From an uncultured Prevotella sp. (GTDB lineage: Bacteria; Bacteroidota; Bacteroidia; Bacteroidales; Bacteroidaceae), in contig USQD01000097.1 in NCBI GenBank assembly GCA_900556795.1, forward strand, positions 1 through 7,104: a DNA stretch of 7,104 nucleotides, in the 5' to 3' direction. The notes under the pieces are model-generated. The model worked only from the letters and a program-made list of their open reading frames with translations, was not told the DNA's origin and made no database searches. Numbering within the stretch: the stretch's first letter is position 1; every line of letters starts with the position of its first letter. Of the stretch, positions 1 to 7,095 are shown in pieces. A program made the position numbers and the translations under genes.

Positions 1-821
1 ACAATATCAAGCGTAGTCAGGTGAAGCCAGATAAGGAGCAGAACATCGACTTGACCGATGATTTCCTGGCTTACTTCCAGAGCAAGAACCTCGGTGAGGA
101 GCCTTGCAACCCTGGTGCAGCTTGGTACACAGACTGGATGAATCCAGCTACGGTGGATGACCTTCCTACTTTGAAGAAGTATGCAGATATTGACGAGAGC
201 AATTATGCCATCTCTGATTATATAGCCCGAGCTGGTCGTCCTTGCCTGAACATCGACTTCGAGATGCCTTCTTGTCCTGGTGACTTGATTAGCTATGCCG
301 AGGTGGAGTTCCTCAAGGCTGAGGCTGCAACCAAGGGTTGGAATGTAGGTGGTGGTAATGCTGAGAGCCACTACGAGGCTGGTGTTCGTGCCAGCATGGA
401 ATTGCTCAACAACTACTATCTTACATCCAACAAGATTTCCAAGGAAGAGATAGATGCGTTCATTGCCAGCAATCCGTTGGGTGACAATCCTAAGGAGACC
501 ATCAACACCCAGGCTTGGATTCTCCACATGATGAACCCTTCTGAGGGTTGGGCTAACATGCGCCGCTCTGACTATCCTGCCATCTTGAACCGCGATCTCT
601 TGACCAAGAATGGTTTCACTTATACTGATTCTAACTGGTCAATGCCTGTCCGCTTGCAGTATCCTGAGATGGAAGGTCAGTACAACAATGCCAACTACAA
701 GGCTGCCATCGACCGCATGGGTGGTACAGACGATTGGCATAAGCGCCTCTGGTGGGACAAGGCTGATGTAAACCTTCAGCCAGACTTTAATCCTCCATTC
801 GGAAAGGGATATAGCGAGTAG
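1..821 (+). CDS. SusD/RagB-like outer-membrane nutrient-binding lipoprotein, C-terminal part (5' end cut by window)
   Basis: The reading frame is open from base 3 to the TAG at 819-821, giving 272 residues. The GTG at 21 is internal and is not the true start. SusD-family proteins usually have about 500-600 residues, so roughly the C-terminal half is present and the lipoprotein signal lies outside the window. Visible family hallmarks are the YAEVEFLKAEAATKGW helix (294-341), an MRRSDYP segment (558-578) matching the common 'RRxxYP' motif, RLQYPEMEGQYNNANY (651-698), and the terminal WHKRLWWDK (735-761). Together they fit the SusD-like_2/RagB branch. In this family the protein sits on the outer membrane, caps a SusC TonB-dependent porin and binds oligosaccharides. 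A susC gene is expected just upstream. The next gene starts 45 bp downstream with no terminator between them, so the two are probably co-transcribed. The ligand cannot be read from this fragment. Confidence 0.93.
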   Translation, partial: NIKRSQVKPDKEQNIDLTDDFLAYFQSKNLGEEPCNPGAAWYTDWMNPATVDDLPTLKKYADIDESNYAISDYIARAGRPCLNIDFEMPSCPGDLISYAEVEFLKAEAATKGWNVGGGNAESHYEAGVRASMELLNNYYLTSNKISKEEIDAFIASNPLGDNPKETINTQAWILHMMNPSEGWANMRRSDYPAILNRDLLTKNGFTYTDSNWSMPVRLQYPEMEGQYNNANYKAAIDRMGGTDDWHKRLWWDKADVNLQPDFNPPFGKGYSE

Positions 822-866
822 TGTTTAATGTTAAGTTTTATAGGACAATAGATAGAATAATTAATT

Positions 867-1865
867 ATGAATAAGACAATGAAACAATATAAGGGAAAAG
901 TCTTGAAGGCTATGATGATGCTCTTAGCCATGAGTTTCGCACTGGCTGGCACATCTACCTTGTCTTCTTGCTCTTCTGACGATGATCCATACTTCACTGT
1001 CAGCGAAAATGACGATCCACGTATCTTGAACACCGACTTGGCTGATTCCAAGATAGACCGCAAGACTAATTATAAGTTGGAAATCAGGGTGACTCCTGTT
1101 CACTACACCACTGTGACATGGTTGCTCGACGGCACGCAGATTTATGAAGGTACTACCATCGACCAAACTTTGCCCGTCGGCAATCACGAACTGAAGATTG
1201 TGGCAACCACCACCAAGGGCAAGACCACATCCCGCACCTTGAACGTCGTCGTGACCCCTGCTGCCGATGACCCAGCCTTGGGCACCAATGCCACTGAGCT
1301 TTGGGTAGCTCCAGGTGCTGAGACCACTATCCATAAGTGCAAGAATCTCGGTACAGTTACTAAAGTAATGGTAGGTGGCAAGGAAGTAGCCTTCGAGGTT
1401 CTCGAAGAGGGCACAGCCTTGAAGCTCACAGCTCCTACAGGTTTGGAGAATGGCGATTACGCCATCACATTGGTAGATGCCGATGGCGTACAGTTCCCTG
1501 GCGGTACCATCAAGGTAACCACCGAGCCTCGCCCATCCATGGAGAACACCCTCTGGGAAGGCGAGTTCCCCGTGACATGGGGTACACCATTCAATGTCTT
1601 GAAGGACACCTTCCTCTCAAAGGTGAAGGCTGGCACCATCCTCCGTGTCTATGTAGATGGAAATGGCCAGGGCACTGCTGCCACTTCTTGGTGGAACAAC
1701 ATCCTTACCGGTAAGGGCGACCCGGAGCGTGGCGACATCATGGTGAATGGACCTGCTAAATGGGAGTTTAAACTGACCGACCTCTCTATCCAACTCCTTA
1801 CAGAGCAGCAAGGTCTCCTCCTCGTGGGTGACGGTTATACCGTAAAGAAAGTAACTATCGAATAA
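867..1865 (+). CDS. SusE-position surface glycan-binding lipoprotein (PKD-like + IPT/TIG-like + C-terminal beta-sandwich)
   Basis: This 332-residue lipoprotein is probably a cell-surface glycan-binding protein. It has a basic N-terminus, a hydrophobic stretch at about residues 13-28 and a lipobox LSSC with the acylated Cys at 35. The following SSDDD (36-40) resembles the acidic lipoprotein export signal that sends Bacteroidota lipoproteins to the outer surface. Residues about 45-130 look like a PKD-type beta-sandwich, with the 'DDPRIL' entry and a TTVTWLLDG...ATTTKGKTTSR pattern. Residues about 138-218 look like an IPT/TIG-type spacer domain. Residues about 225-332 form a Trp-rich domain (W230, W238, W275, W276, W299) ending in LLLVGDGYTVKKVTIE, a pattern typical of C-terminal glycan-binding modules in such proteins. 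No catalytic motif is visible. The start at 867 is the first in-frame ATG, and M5 (879) would also leave a working signal peptide. Its place between susD and GH3 supports glycan capture. The ligand is unknown, and domain names rest on pattern recognition. Confidence 0.85.
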   Translation: MNKTMKQYKGKVLKAMMMLLAMSFALAGTSTLSSCSSDDDPYFTVSENDDPRILNTDLADSKIDRKTNYKLEIRVTPVHYTTVTWLLDGTQIYEGTTIDQTLPVGNHELKIVATTTKGKTTSRTLNVVVTPAADDPALGTNATELWVAPGAETTIHKCKNLGTVTKVMVGGKEVAFEVLEEGTALKLTAPTGLENGDYAITLVDADGVQFPGGTIKVTTEPRPSMENTLWEGEFPVTWGTPFNVLKDTFLSKVKAGTILRVYVDGNGQGTAATSWWNNILTGKGDPERGDIMVNGPAKWEFKLTDLSIQLLTEQQGLLLVGDGYTVKKVTIE

Positions 1866-1882
1866 AATATTAGAAAGAATCT

Positions 1883-1900
1883 CGTTATTATCACATAACG
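1883..1900 (+). other. Small intergenic hairpin between SGBP and GH3 genes
   Basis: CGTTAT (1883-1888) and ATAACG (1895-1900) form a perfect 6-bp inverted repeat around a 6-nt loop, in the 51-bp spacer between the lipoprotein stop and the GH3 start. No T-run follows, so it is not a classical intrinsic terminator. It could act as a processing or 3'-end stability element that lets the upstream genes be expressed more strongly than the GH3, or it could be chance. The pairing is seen in the sequence; any function is inference. Confidence 0.35.
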
Positions 1901-1916
1901 TCAAACCTTAGAACTT

Positions 1917-4250
1917 ATGAAGAAATTATTTTCATCTATTTTCATGTTGGCATTTGCTTATACAACCAGTGCCAATGTTCCTGTTATCAAGAGCGACCCT
2001 AAGATAGAGGCTCAAGTAGAACAAACCTTGAAGAAACTCACCTTGGAGGAAAAGATAGGTCAGATGATGGAATTGGTGACCGACCTCTTTGGTGCAAACG
2101 ACAAGAACGGCGTGTTCTATATCGACGAGCACAAGACCGATTCTATCCTTTCTCGCTATAAGATTGGCTCTATCCTCAACGCTCCTAACACCTGTGCGCC
2201 AACCGCCAAGCAGTGGGAGAAGTACATCTCTCAGATTCAGAAAATCTCGATGAAGCGCATCGGCATCCCTTGTGTCTTCGGTCTTGATCAGAACCACGGT
2301 TCTACTTATACACAAGACGGAACCCTCTTCCCGCAGAACATCAATGTAGCTGCCACCTTCAATCGTGAGATTGCTCGCCGTTCGGCTGAGGCTACTGCTT
2401 ATGAGACTCGTGCCGTGAGCGTGCCTTGGACTTACAGTCCTACCGTTGACCTCGGTCGTGATGCCCGTTGGCCCCGCATCTGGGAGAACTTTGGCGAAGA
2501 TTGCTACCTCAGTTCAGAGATGGGCAAGGCGATGGTCTATGGTTTCCAGGGCGAGGACCCAAACAACATCGACCAGTATCACATTGCCACTTCAATGAAG
2601 CACTTCATGGGCTATGGTGTGCCTTGGACCGGTAAAGACCGTACGCCAGCCTATATCTCTCCTGCCGACTTGCGAGAGAAGCACTTCGCTCCTTTCCTGG
2701 CGGGTCTGCAGGCTGGAGCCTTGACCGTGATGGTGAATTCCGCTTCCGTCAACGGTATGCCGATGCACGCCAACAAGGAAATCCTGACAGGATGGCTGAA
2801 GGAACAGACAGGATGGGATGGTGTGTTGGTTACCGACTGGGCAGACGTCAACAACCTCTATACTCGCGAGATGATAGCTAAGGATAAGAAAGATGCGCTC
2901 CGCATCGCCATCAATGCCGGTATCGACATGATTATGGAACCTTATTCTTGCGATGCTTGTGGCTACCTTATAGAATTGGTGAAAGAAGGCAAGATTCCGA
3001 TGAGTCGCATCGATGATGCCTGCCGTCGTGTGCTTCGCATGAAGTACCGTCTCGACCTTTTCAAGAACCCAACCCAGAAACTCAAGAATTATCCTAAGTT
3101 TGGTGGCGAGGAGTTTGCCAAGCTCTCCTTGGAGGGAGCTACCGAGAGTATGGTGCTCTTAAAGAACGAGAAGTTGCAGGATGGCAATCCTGTCTTGCCT
3201 CTCGCCAAGGGCAAGAAGATTCTCCTCACGGGTCCTAATGCCAATCAGATGCGCTGCCTGGACGGTGGATGGAGCTATACTTGGCAGGGCCATCGTACCG
3301 ATGAGTTTGCCGGCAAGTACAATACTATCTATGAGGCTTTCTGCAATCAGTATGGCAAGGAGAATGTGGTTCTTAATCAGGGTGTTACCTATAATGAGAA
3401 GGGCAAGTACTGGGAGGAGAACGAACCTCAGATTCAGGGCGCAGTTGATGCAGCAAAGAATGTTGATGTCATCGTTGCCTGCATCGGTGAGAACTCTTAT
3501 ACTGAGACTCCGGGCAACCTTACCGACCTCTGGCTTTCTGAGAACCAGCGCAATTTGGTGAAGGAACTTTCTAAGACCGGTAAGCCTGTCATTCTGGTTT
3601 TGAATGAAGGTCGTCCTCGTCTCATCGCCGACATCGAACCATTGGCACAGGGCATCATCGACATCCTTATCCCTGGCAATATGGGCGGCGATGCCTTGGT
3701 AAACTTGGTATCGGGCAAGTCAAACTTCAGTGGCAAGATGCCTTACACCTATCCTAAGGAAATCAATTCTCTTGCCAACTACGACTTCAAGAAGAGCGAG
3801 GAAGTTGGTACAATGGAGGGTGCTTACGATTACAATGCGAAGATTACCCAGCAGTGGGGCTTCGGATATGGTTTGAGCTACACCTCTTACAAATATAGCA
3901 ACCTGAAGGTTTCCAAGTCTGATTTCTGCCACGGCGACATCATCAAGGTGAGCGTGGATGTGAAGAATACTGGTAAGGTTGCGGGCAAAGAGAGCGTTCT
4001 TCTGTTCAGCAGCGACCTTATTGCCAGCATGGTACCCGATGGCCGTCGTCTCCGTGCTTTCGATAAGATAGAACTTCAGCCGGGCGAAACAAAGACTGTC
4101 ACCTTCAATTTGAATGCCGATGATCTTGCTTTCGTAGGTTATGATGGCAAGTGGGTATTGGAGGAAGGCGATTTCAAACTGATGATTGCCGACCAGAGTG
4201 CCGATATCCATTGTGAGAAAACTTATCAGTGGCAATCGGCTAACCGATAA
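1917..4250 (+). CDS. GH3 family beta-glucosidase / glucan exohydrolase, secreted to periplasm
   Basis: This 777-residue enzyme should release terminal beta-linked glucose from oligosaccharides by the retaining GH3 mechanism. A short signal peptide with a likely cut after TSA (residue 19) and no lipobox points to the periplasm. The N-terminal barrel domain (about 30-370) carries GLDQNHG (D124, substrate-binding Asp), RDARWPRIWENFGED, KHF (K228-H229) and GVLVTDWADV with the predicted nucleophile D307. The second alpha/beta domain (about 400-650) carries GGWSYTWQG (W452, W456), like the Trp-lined subsite of barley glucan exohydrolase, and IGENSYTETPGN with predicted acid/base E530. A fibronectin-III-like domain (about 670-770, PDGRRLRAFDKIELQPGE) ends the protein. 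Length and domain order are normal for three-domain Bacteroidota GH3 enzymes. The gene follows the SGBP by 51 bp, has an AT-rich leader without a clear Shine-Dalgarno sequence, and is last in the unit. Xylosidase activity cannot be excluded, but the Trp motif favours glucosidase. Confidence 0.95.
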   Translation: MKKLFSSIFMLAFAYTTSANVPVIKSDPKIEAQVEQTLKKLTLEEKIGQMMELVTDLFGANDKNGVFYIDEHKTDSILSRYKIGSILNAPNTCAPTAKQWEKYISQIQKISMKRIGIPCVFGLDQNHGSTYTQDGTLFPQNINVAATFNREIARRSAEATAYETRAVSVPWTYSPTVDLGRDARWPRIWENFGEDCYLSSEMGKAMVYGFQGEDPNNIDQYHIATSMKHFMGYGVPWTGKDRTPAYISPADLREKHFAPFLAGLQAGALTVMVNSASVNGMPMHANKEILTGWLKEQTGWDGVLVTDWADVNNLYTREMIAKDKKDALRIAINAGIDMIMEPYSCDACGYLIELVKEGKIPMSRIDDACRRVLRMKYRLDLFKNPTQKLKNYPKFGGEEFAKLSLEGATESMVLLKNEKLQDGNPVLPLAKGKKILLTGPNANQMRCLDGGWSYTWQGHRTDEFAGKYNTIYEAFCNQYGKENVVLNQGVTYNEKGKYWEENEPQIQGAVDAAKNVDVIVACIGENSYTETPGNLTDLWLSENQRNLVKELSKTGKPVILVLNEGRPRLIADIEPLAQGIIDILIPGNMGGDALVNLVSGKSNFSGKMPYTYPKEINSLANYDFKKSEEVGTMEGAYDYNAKITQQWGFGYGLSYTSYKYSNLKVSKSDFCHGDIIKVSVDVKNTGKVAGKESVLLFSSDLIASMVPDGRRLRAFDKIELQPGETKTVTFNLNADDLAFVGYDGKWVLEEGDFKLMIADQSADIHCEKTYQWQSANR

Positions 4251-4285
4251 CCCAATCCTATTTGTAAATACTAAAGTGAGTTTAT

Positions 4286-4322
4286 AAAGGAGTGTACCCA
4301 TTTTGTGGTACGCTCCTTTTTT
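4286..4322 (+). terminator. Intrinsic terminator of the SusD-SGBP-GH3 unit
   Basis: A 13-bp stem (4286-4298 with 4307-4319, one G-T wobble at 4293/4312) encloses an 8-nt loop and runs into six Ts (4317-4322). It lies 36 bp after the GH3 stop codon. On the opposite strand the stem is also flanked by a weaker T-containing tract just after the GH25 stop (4328), so it may serve both convergent genes, less efficiently in the minus direction. Confidence 0.9.
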
Positions 4323-4327
4323 ACAAA

Positions 4328-5179
4328 TTAATCCTGGTTTCCGATTGTGAGTTTCTTCAGCGCATAGAATGAACCGTTGAAGATGTTGAAGTCGACGTAG
4401 CCCTTAATGCCTGGTAGTTGTCCTACATCGGTGTGTTGCCAGAAGTGCCACGTGCCCTTGTATTCCACCTTGTCTACATAATAATGCGCTATCCAGTAGG
4501 GATAGTCGTCGAATACGGGCGCATTAAGGTAGCTCTCCTTAAATTTATAATAGGTATATATGATAGGCTTCACGTGATATTTATCCTCTACGATGTGCAG
4601 CCATGTAAGAATGTCGCGCTGAAAATCCTCCACGTTGCGGTCTTGCGGTTTGTGCTCCACGTCGAGCACGGGCGGAAGGTCGCCATCCTCCAGACGCACT
4701 TGCTTTAGGAAGAAATAAGCCTGGTCGCGTGCCGACGATTTGTTGCTCCAGAAGTGGTAGGCTCCGCGTATAAGTCCGTGCTCACGAGCCTGGCGGAAGT
4801 TCTCCTTAAACCTGTTGTCGGTGCGCGACGAACCTTCTGTCGACTTAATCATCACGAAGCGCAGCGGATAGCCCTCGATATTGCTGTCGCGCAGCTTGTC
4901 CCAATCAATCTTGCCTTGATAGTGTGAGATGTCTATGCCGTGTATCTCGTAGCCGGCAGGATAGTTAGTATCGCCGAAGAGCGCACGCCAGCGAAATCCG
5001 GTAGGACTGACGAAGTAGGTGTAGAAAGCCCAAACATATACGCATATCATCACAGCCGAACTTGTCCACCATACGGCACGCGGATGGCGTGAGAGTAGGG
5101 CGGAGAGGCTTGAGCAGCGCTTTTGTTTAGTTGTTGAGCGTCGTTTGCGAGGTTTGTATGTGCGTTTGTTTGCTTCCAT
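4328..5179 (-). CDS. GH25 lysozyme-like protein with N-terminal membrane anchor
   Basis: This 283-residue protein should cleave the MurNAc-GlcNAc beta-1,4 bond of peptidoglycan (muramidase). GH25 signatures are clear: GIDISHYQGKIDW (81-93, D83), VMIKSTEG (109-116), GAYHFW (139-144), PPVLDVEH with the D-x-E catalytic pair D173/E175, PIIYTYY, YWIAHY, and the closing WHFWQHTDVGQLPGIKGYVD. The N-terminus is a strongly basic tail (residues 5-34, many Lys/Arg) followed by one hydrophobic segment (about 37-57). No cleavage site is evident, so it is probably a signal anchor placing the catalytic domain in the periplasm. The start ATG (5177-5179) has the A-rich leader usual in Bacteroidota. The gene faces the utilization locus tail to tail and lies downstream of pfp, but pfp has its own terminator, so GH25 is probably transcribed separately from a promoter in the 247-bp gap that holds the tandem repeats. 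Cell-wall remodelling is more likely than a role in glycan uptake; an attack function has no contextual support. Confidence 0.93.
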   Translation of the reverse strand: MEANKRTYKPRKRRSTTKQKRCSSLSALLSRHPRAVWWTSSAVMICVYVWAFYTYFVSPTGFRWRALFGDTNYPAGYEIHGIDISHYQGKIDWDKLRDSNIEGYPLRFVMIKSTEGSSRTDNRFKENFRQAREHGLIRGAYHFWSNKSSARDQAYFFLKQVRLEDGDLPPVLDVEHKPQDRNVEDFQRDILTWLHIVEDKYHVKPIIYTYYKFKESYLNAPVFDDYPYWIAHYYVDKVEYKGTWHFWQHTDVGQLPGIKGYVDFNIFNGSFYALKKLTIGNQD

Positions 5180-5199
5180 ATTGTTGTTTCTGTCACCGT

Positions 5200-5309
5200 T
5201 TGCGTTCGGAATCTGATTGAATTGCGTTCGGTGTCCGATCGGATTGCGTTCGGAGTCTGATCGGATTGCGTTCGGTGTCCGATCGGATTGCGTTCGGTGT
5301 CCGATGATA
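5200..5309. repeat. Five-copy 22-bp tandem repeat with palindromic cores, upstream of the GH25 gene
   Basis: Five head-to-tail units begin at 5200, 5222, 5244, 5266 and 5288, each opening with TTGCGTTCGG. Units 2 and 4 are identical over all 22 bases. Unit 3 differs from them at two positions, unit 1 at five, and unit 5 diverges in its last four bases. Full units contain a TCGG-TGT-CCGA inverted repeat overlapping the palindrome CCGATCGG (5235-5242 and 5279-5286). The period is not a multiple of three and no gene crosses it, so it is non-coding. The array covers nearly half of the gap between pfp and GH25 and ends about 20 bp before the GH25 start codon, so it lies in that gene's leader or promoter. 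TGTCACCG at 5191-5198 may be a decayed sixth copy. Function is unknown. Confidence 0.9.
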
Positions 5310-5349
5310 ATCTCTTTATATAAGGACGCTTAAAGTCCTGCTTTTACAT

Positions 5350-5389
5350 AAAAAAAGAAGAGCAGAATGACAGTTGTCACTCTGCTCTT
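5350..5389 (-). terminator. Intrinsic terminator of pfp
   Basis: On the minus strand a 14-bp stem (5376-5389 with 5358-5371, one G-U wobble at 5380/5367) with a 4-nt loop is followed by C and seven Ts (complement of the A-run 5350-5356). It starts 37 bp after the pfp stop codon. The plus-strand reading has no T-run after the stem, so it acts only for pfp and separates it from GH25. Confidence 0.92.
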
Positions 5390-5426
5390 GCTGTATAAAG
5401 TCTTTTGTTTTGAACAAGCAGAGTTT

Positions 5427-7076
5427 TTACTTAGCCTGCTCAAGCTTCAGAGTCTTAGTTGTCTGGTCGCATACCTCTGTTGGTCCCCAGTACTGGATTG
5501 GGCCAGGATATACGTAACATGTGTTCTTAGCCCACTCCTCGCGATGAGCAGCGAAGAACTTGAACGGAGCACCATCAAGCTCAACAAGAGCCTTGCGGAT
5601 AACAGGCTTGTTAGCACCGTTGCGACGCTCGATGTTCATCATCATTGTGATAGGCACACCACCTGCGATCCACTGCTCTGCAGGCGCTGTTGTGTTCTGG
5701 ATGATTGACATGTAGCCAGTCTTGCCGTTGCTGATGAGGCGTGATGCGTTGAAACCGAGTGAGTAGCAGTAGTCAGCATCGTAGTTAGACGGAGCTGCGC
5801 AACGTCCCTCGTAGCCGAAGAAGTGGTGCTGTGCAGAGAACTTGCCGCAGAACTTGCCCTCAGCCTTCCATGCGTTGAGCTTGGTTGCTACCATGCGAGA
5901 GAGAAGCTTCTCTGTCTCGATGAGCGATACCTGAACGTTGCCGTGTGGGTCGCGGTCGAGGCAGAGCTGGCGTGCAACGTCAGCAGGGAGCGACTCGAGA
6001 ACTGCGAGGTTCTCTTTAGCGATAGAACTCTTAACGAATGCAATCTGCTCCTCAGCATTAGCGAACTCGCGTGACTCGCCTGTTGCAGGGTCGGTGAGCA
6101 CCTCGTTGAGCTCAGCGATGAGCTTCTTGATAGCAGGGATGAACTCGATGAGACCCTCAGGGATGAGCACTGTACCGAAGTTGTTGCCGTCAGCAGCGCG
6201 GTCAGCAACAGCCTGAGCGATGTATGTTACAACGTCGTCGAGCGACATCTCTTTAGCCTCAACCTCCTCTGATACGAGGCAGATGTTAGGCTGTGTCTGC
6301 AATGCGCACTCAAGAGCGATGTGAGAAGCTGAACGACCCATGAGCTTGATGAAGTGCCAGTACTTACGTGCAGAGTTGCAGTCGCGCTGGATGTTGCCGA
6401 TAAGCTCAGAGTATGTCTTACAAGCTGTGTCGAAACCGAATGAAGTCTCAATCTGCTCGTTCTTCAAGTCGCCGTCGATAGTCTTCGGGCAGCCGATAAC
6501 CTGAACACCGTACTTCTTTGCTGCGTAGTACTCAGCAAGCACACAAGCGTTAGTGTTAGAGTCGTCACCACCGATGATTACGAGAGCCTTGATGCCAAGC
6601 TCGCGAATAATCTCAATACCCTTCTCGAACTGCTCTTCCTTCTCGAGCTTTGTACGACCCGAACCGATGATGTCGAAACCACCAGTGTTGCGATACTGAT
6701 CCATGAGCTCTGATGTAATCTCGATGTATTTGTGGTCAACCAGACCGCCAGGACCGAGGATAAAACCATAGAGCTTGTTCTCTGGATTCAATGATTTAAC
6801 ACCGTCAAACAATCCTGAAATTACGTTGTGACCGCCAGGAGCCTGACCGCCAGAAAGAATAACGCCTACGTTGAATGCTGGAAGCTCTGTCTTCTCGCCA
6901 GCCTCGAAAGTGATAACCGGCATTCCGTATGTGTTAGGGAACAACGCCTTGATCTCTTCCTGGTTACCTACTGACTGTGTTGCCTCACCCTCTACGGCCT
7001 TAACCGGACCCTGGAGAGCCTTAGGCAATTTGGGCTGATAAGCAGCTCTTGCAATCTGCAATGCACTAATTTCCAT
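5427..7076 (-). CDS. pfp: Diphosphate--fructose-6-phosphate 1-phosphotransferase (PPi-dependent phosphofructokinase)
   Basis: This 549-residue cytosolic enzyme reversibly phosphorylates fructose 6-phosphate to fructose 1,6-bisphosphate using pyrophosphate, replacing or supplementing ATP-PFK in glycolysis and gluconeogenesis. Motifs in order are [14 protein letters not shown] (71-84, phosphate-binding loop), GGDDSNT (169-175), [10 protein letters not shown] (197-206, catalytic D201) and MGRSASH (246-252, substrate binding). D172 in GGDD, where ATP enzymes have Gly, and K198 before TIDGD are the known markers of PPi rather than ATP use. The length matches the long PFP clade (about 550 residues) found in plants, spirochaetes and Bacteroidota, and both ends look complete. 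The start ATG (7074-7076) is preceded by an AT-rich leader without a Shine-Dalgarno sequence. A strong terminator follows the stop, so the gene is the last or only one of its transcript. It links to the neighbouring locus only in the general sense that released glucose enters glycolysis. Confidence 0.96.
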   Translation of the reverse strand: MEISALQIARAAYQPKLPKALQGPVKAVEGEATQSVGNQEEIKALFPNTYGMPVITFEAGEKTELPAFNVGVILSGGQAPGGHNVISGLFDGVKSLNPENKLYGFILGPGGLVDHKYIEITSELMDQYRNTGGFDIIGSGRTKLEKEEQFEKGIEIIRELGIKALVIIGGDDSNTNACVLAEYYAAKKYGVQVIGCPKTIDGDLKNEQIETSFGFDTACKTYSELIGNIQRDCNSARKYWHFIKLMGRSASHIALECALQTQPNICLVSEEVEAKEMSLDDVVTYIAQAVADRAADGNNFGTVLIPEGLIEFIPAIKKLIAELNEVLTDPATGESREFANAEEQIAFVKSSIAKENLAVLESLPADVARQLCLDRDPHGNVQVSLIETEKLLSRMVATKLNAWKAEGKFCGKFSAQHHFFGYEGRCAAPSNYDADYCYSLGFNASRLISNGKTGYMSIIQNTTAPAEQWIAGGVPITMMMNIERRNGANKPVIRKALVELDGAPFKFFAAHREEWAKNTCYVYPGPIQYWGPTEVCDQTTKTLKLEQAK

Positions 7077-7079
7077 GTG

Positions 7080-7095
7080 ATTTTAATATTAAAAT
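7080..7095. promoter_or_regulatory. AT-only perfect palindrome directly upstream of the pfp start codon
   Basis: ATTTTAATATTAAAAT reads the same on both strands and begins 3 bp before the pfp ATG. It lies where a ribosome binding site would be, and Bacteroidota genes typically carry an A/U-rich leader instead of a Shine-Dalgarno sequence. It may simply be this AT-rich leader, or a weak hairpin or operator. Symmetry is directly visible; a regulatory role is not shown. Confidence 0.3.

Noticed and set aside
21..23. GTG at 21 as the true start of the SusD-like gene
   Set aside because: The frame continues open to the window edge, and the product would lack the signal peptide and N-terminal half that SusD proteins have.
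924..1334. 136-codon minus-strand frame opposite the SGBP gene
   Set aside because: It is antisense to a lipoprotein gene with a clear signal peptide and domain pattern, and it has no domain of its own.
3181..3561. 126-codon open frame on the plus strand
   Set aside because: It lies wholly inside the GH3 gene in another frame; its Arg/Leu/Ser-rich, low-information composition is typical of a shadow frame.
3720..4301. 193-codon open frame on the minus strand
   Set aside because: It is antisense to the C-terminal part of the well-supported GH3 gene, overlaps the terminator stem and has no recognisable domain.
4418..4708. 96-codon open frame antisense to GH25
   Set aside because: The GH25 frame covers all of this stretch with conserved catalytic motifs, and the antisense product shows no family pattern.
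5200..5309. Repeat array considered as a CRISPR array
   Set aside because: The 22-bp units are directly adjacent with no unique spacers between them, and no cas genes are present.
5367..5708. 113-codon open frame starting within the pfp terminator and running antisense into pfp
   Set aside because: Its start lies in the terminator stem and most of it is the complement of the conserved pfp C-terminus.
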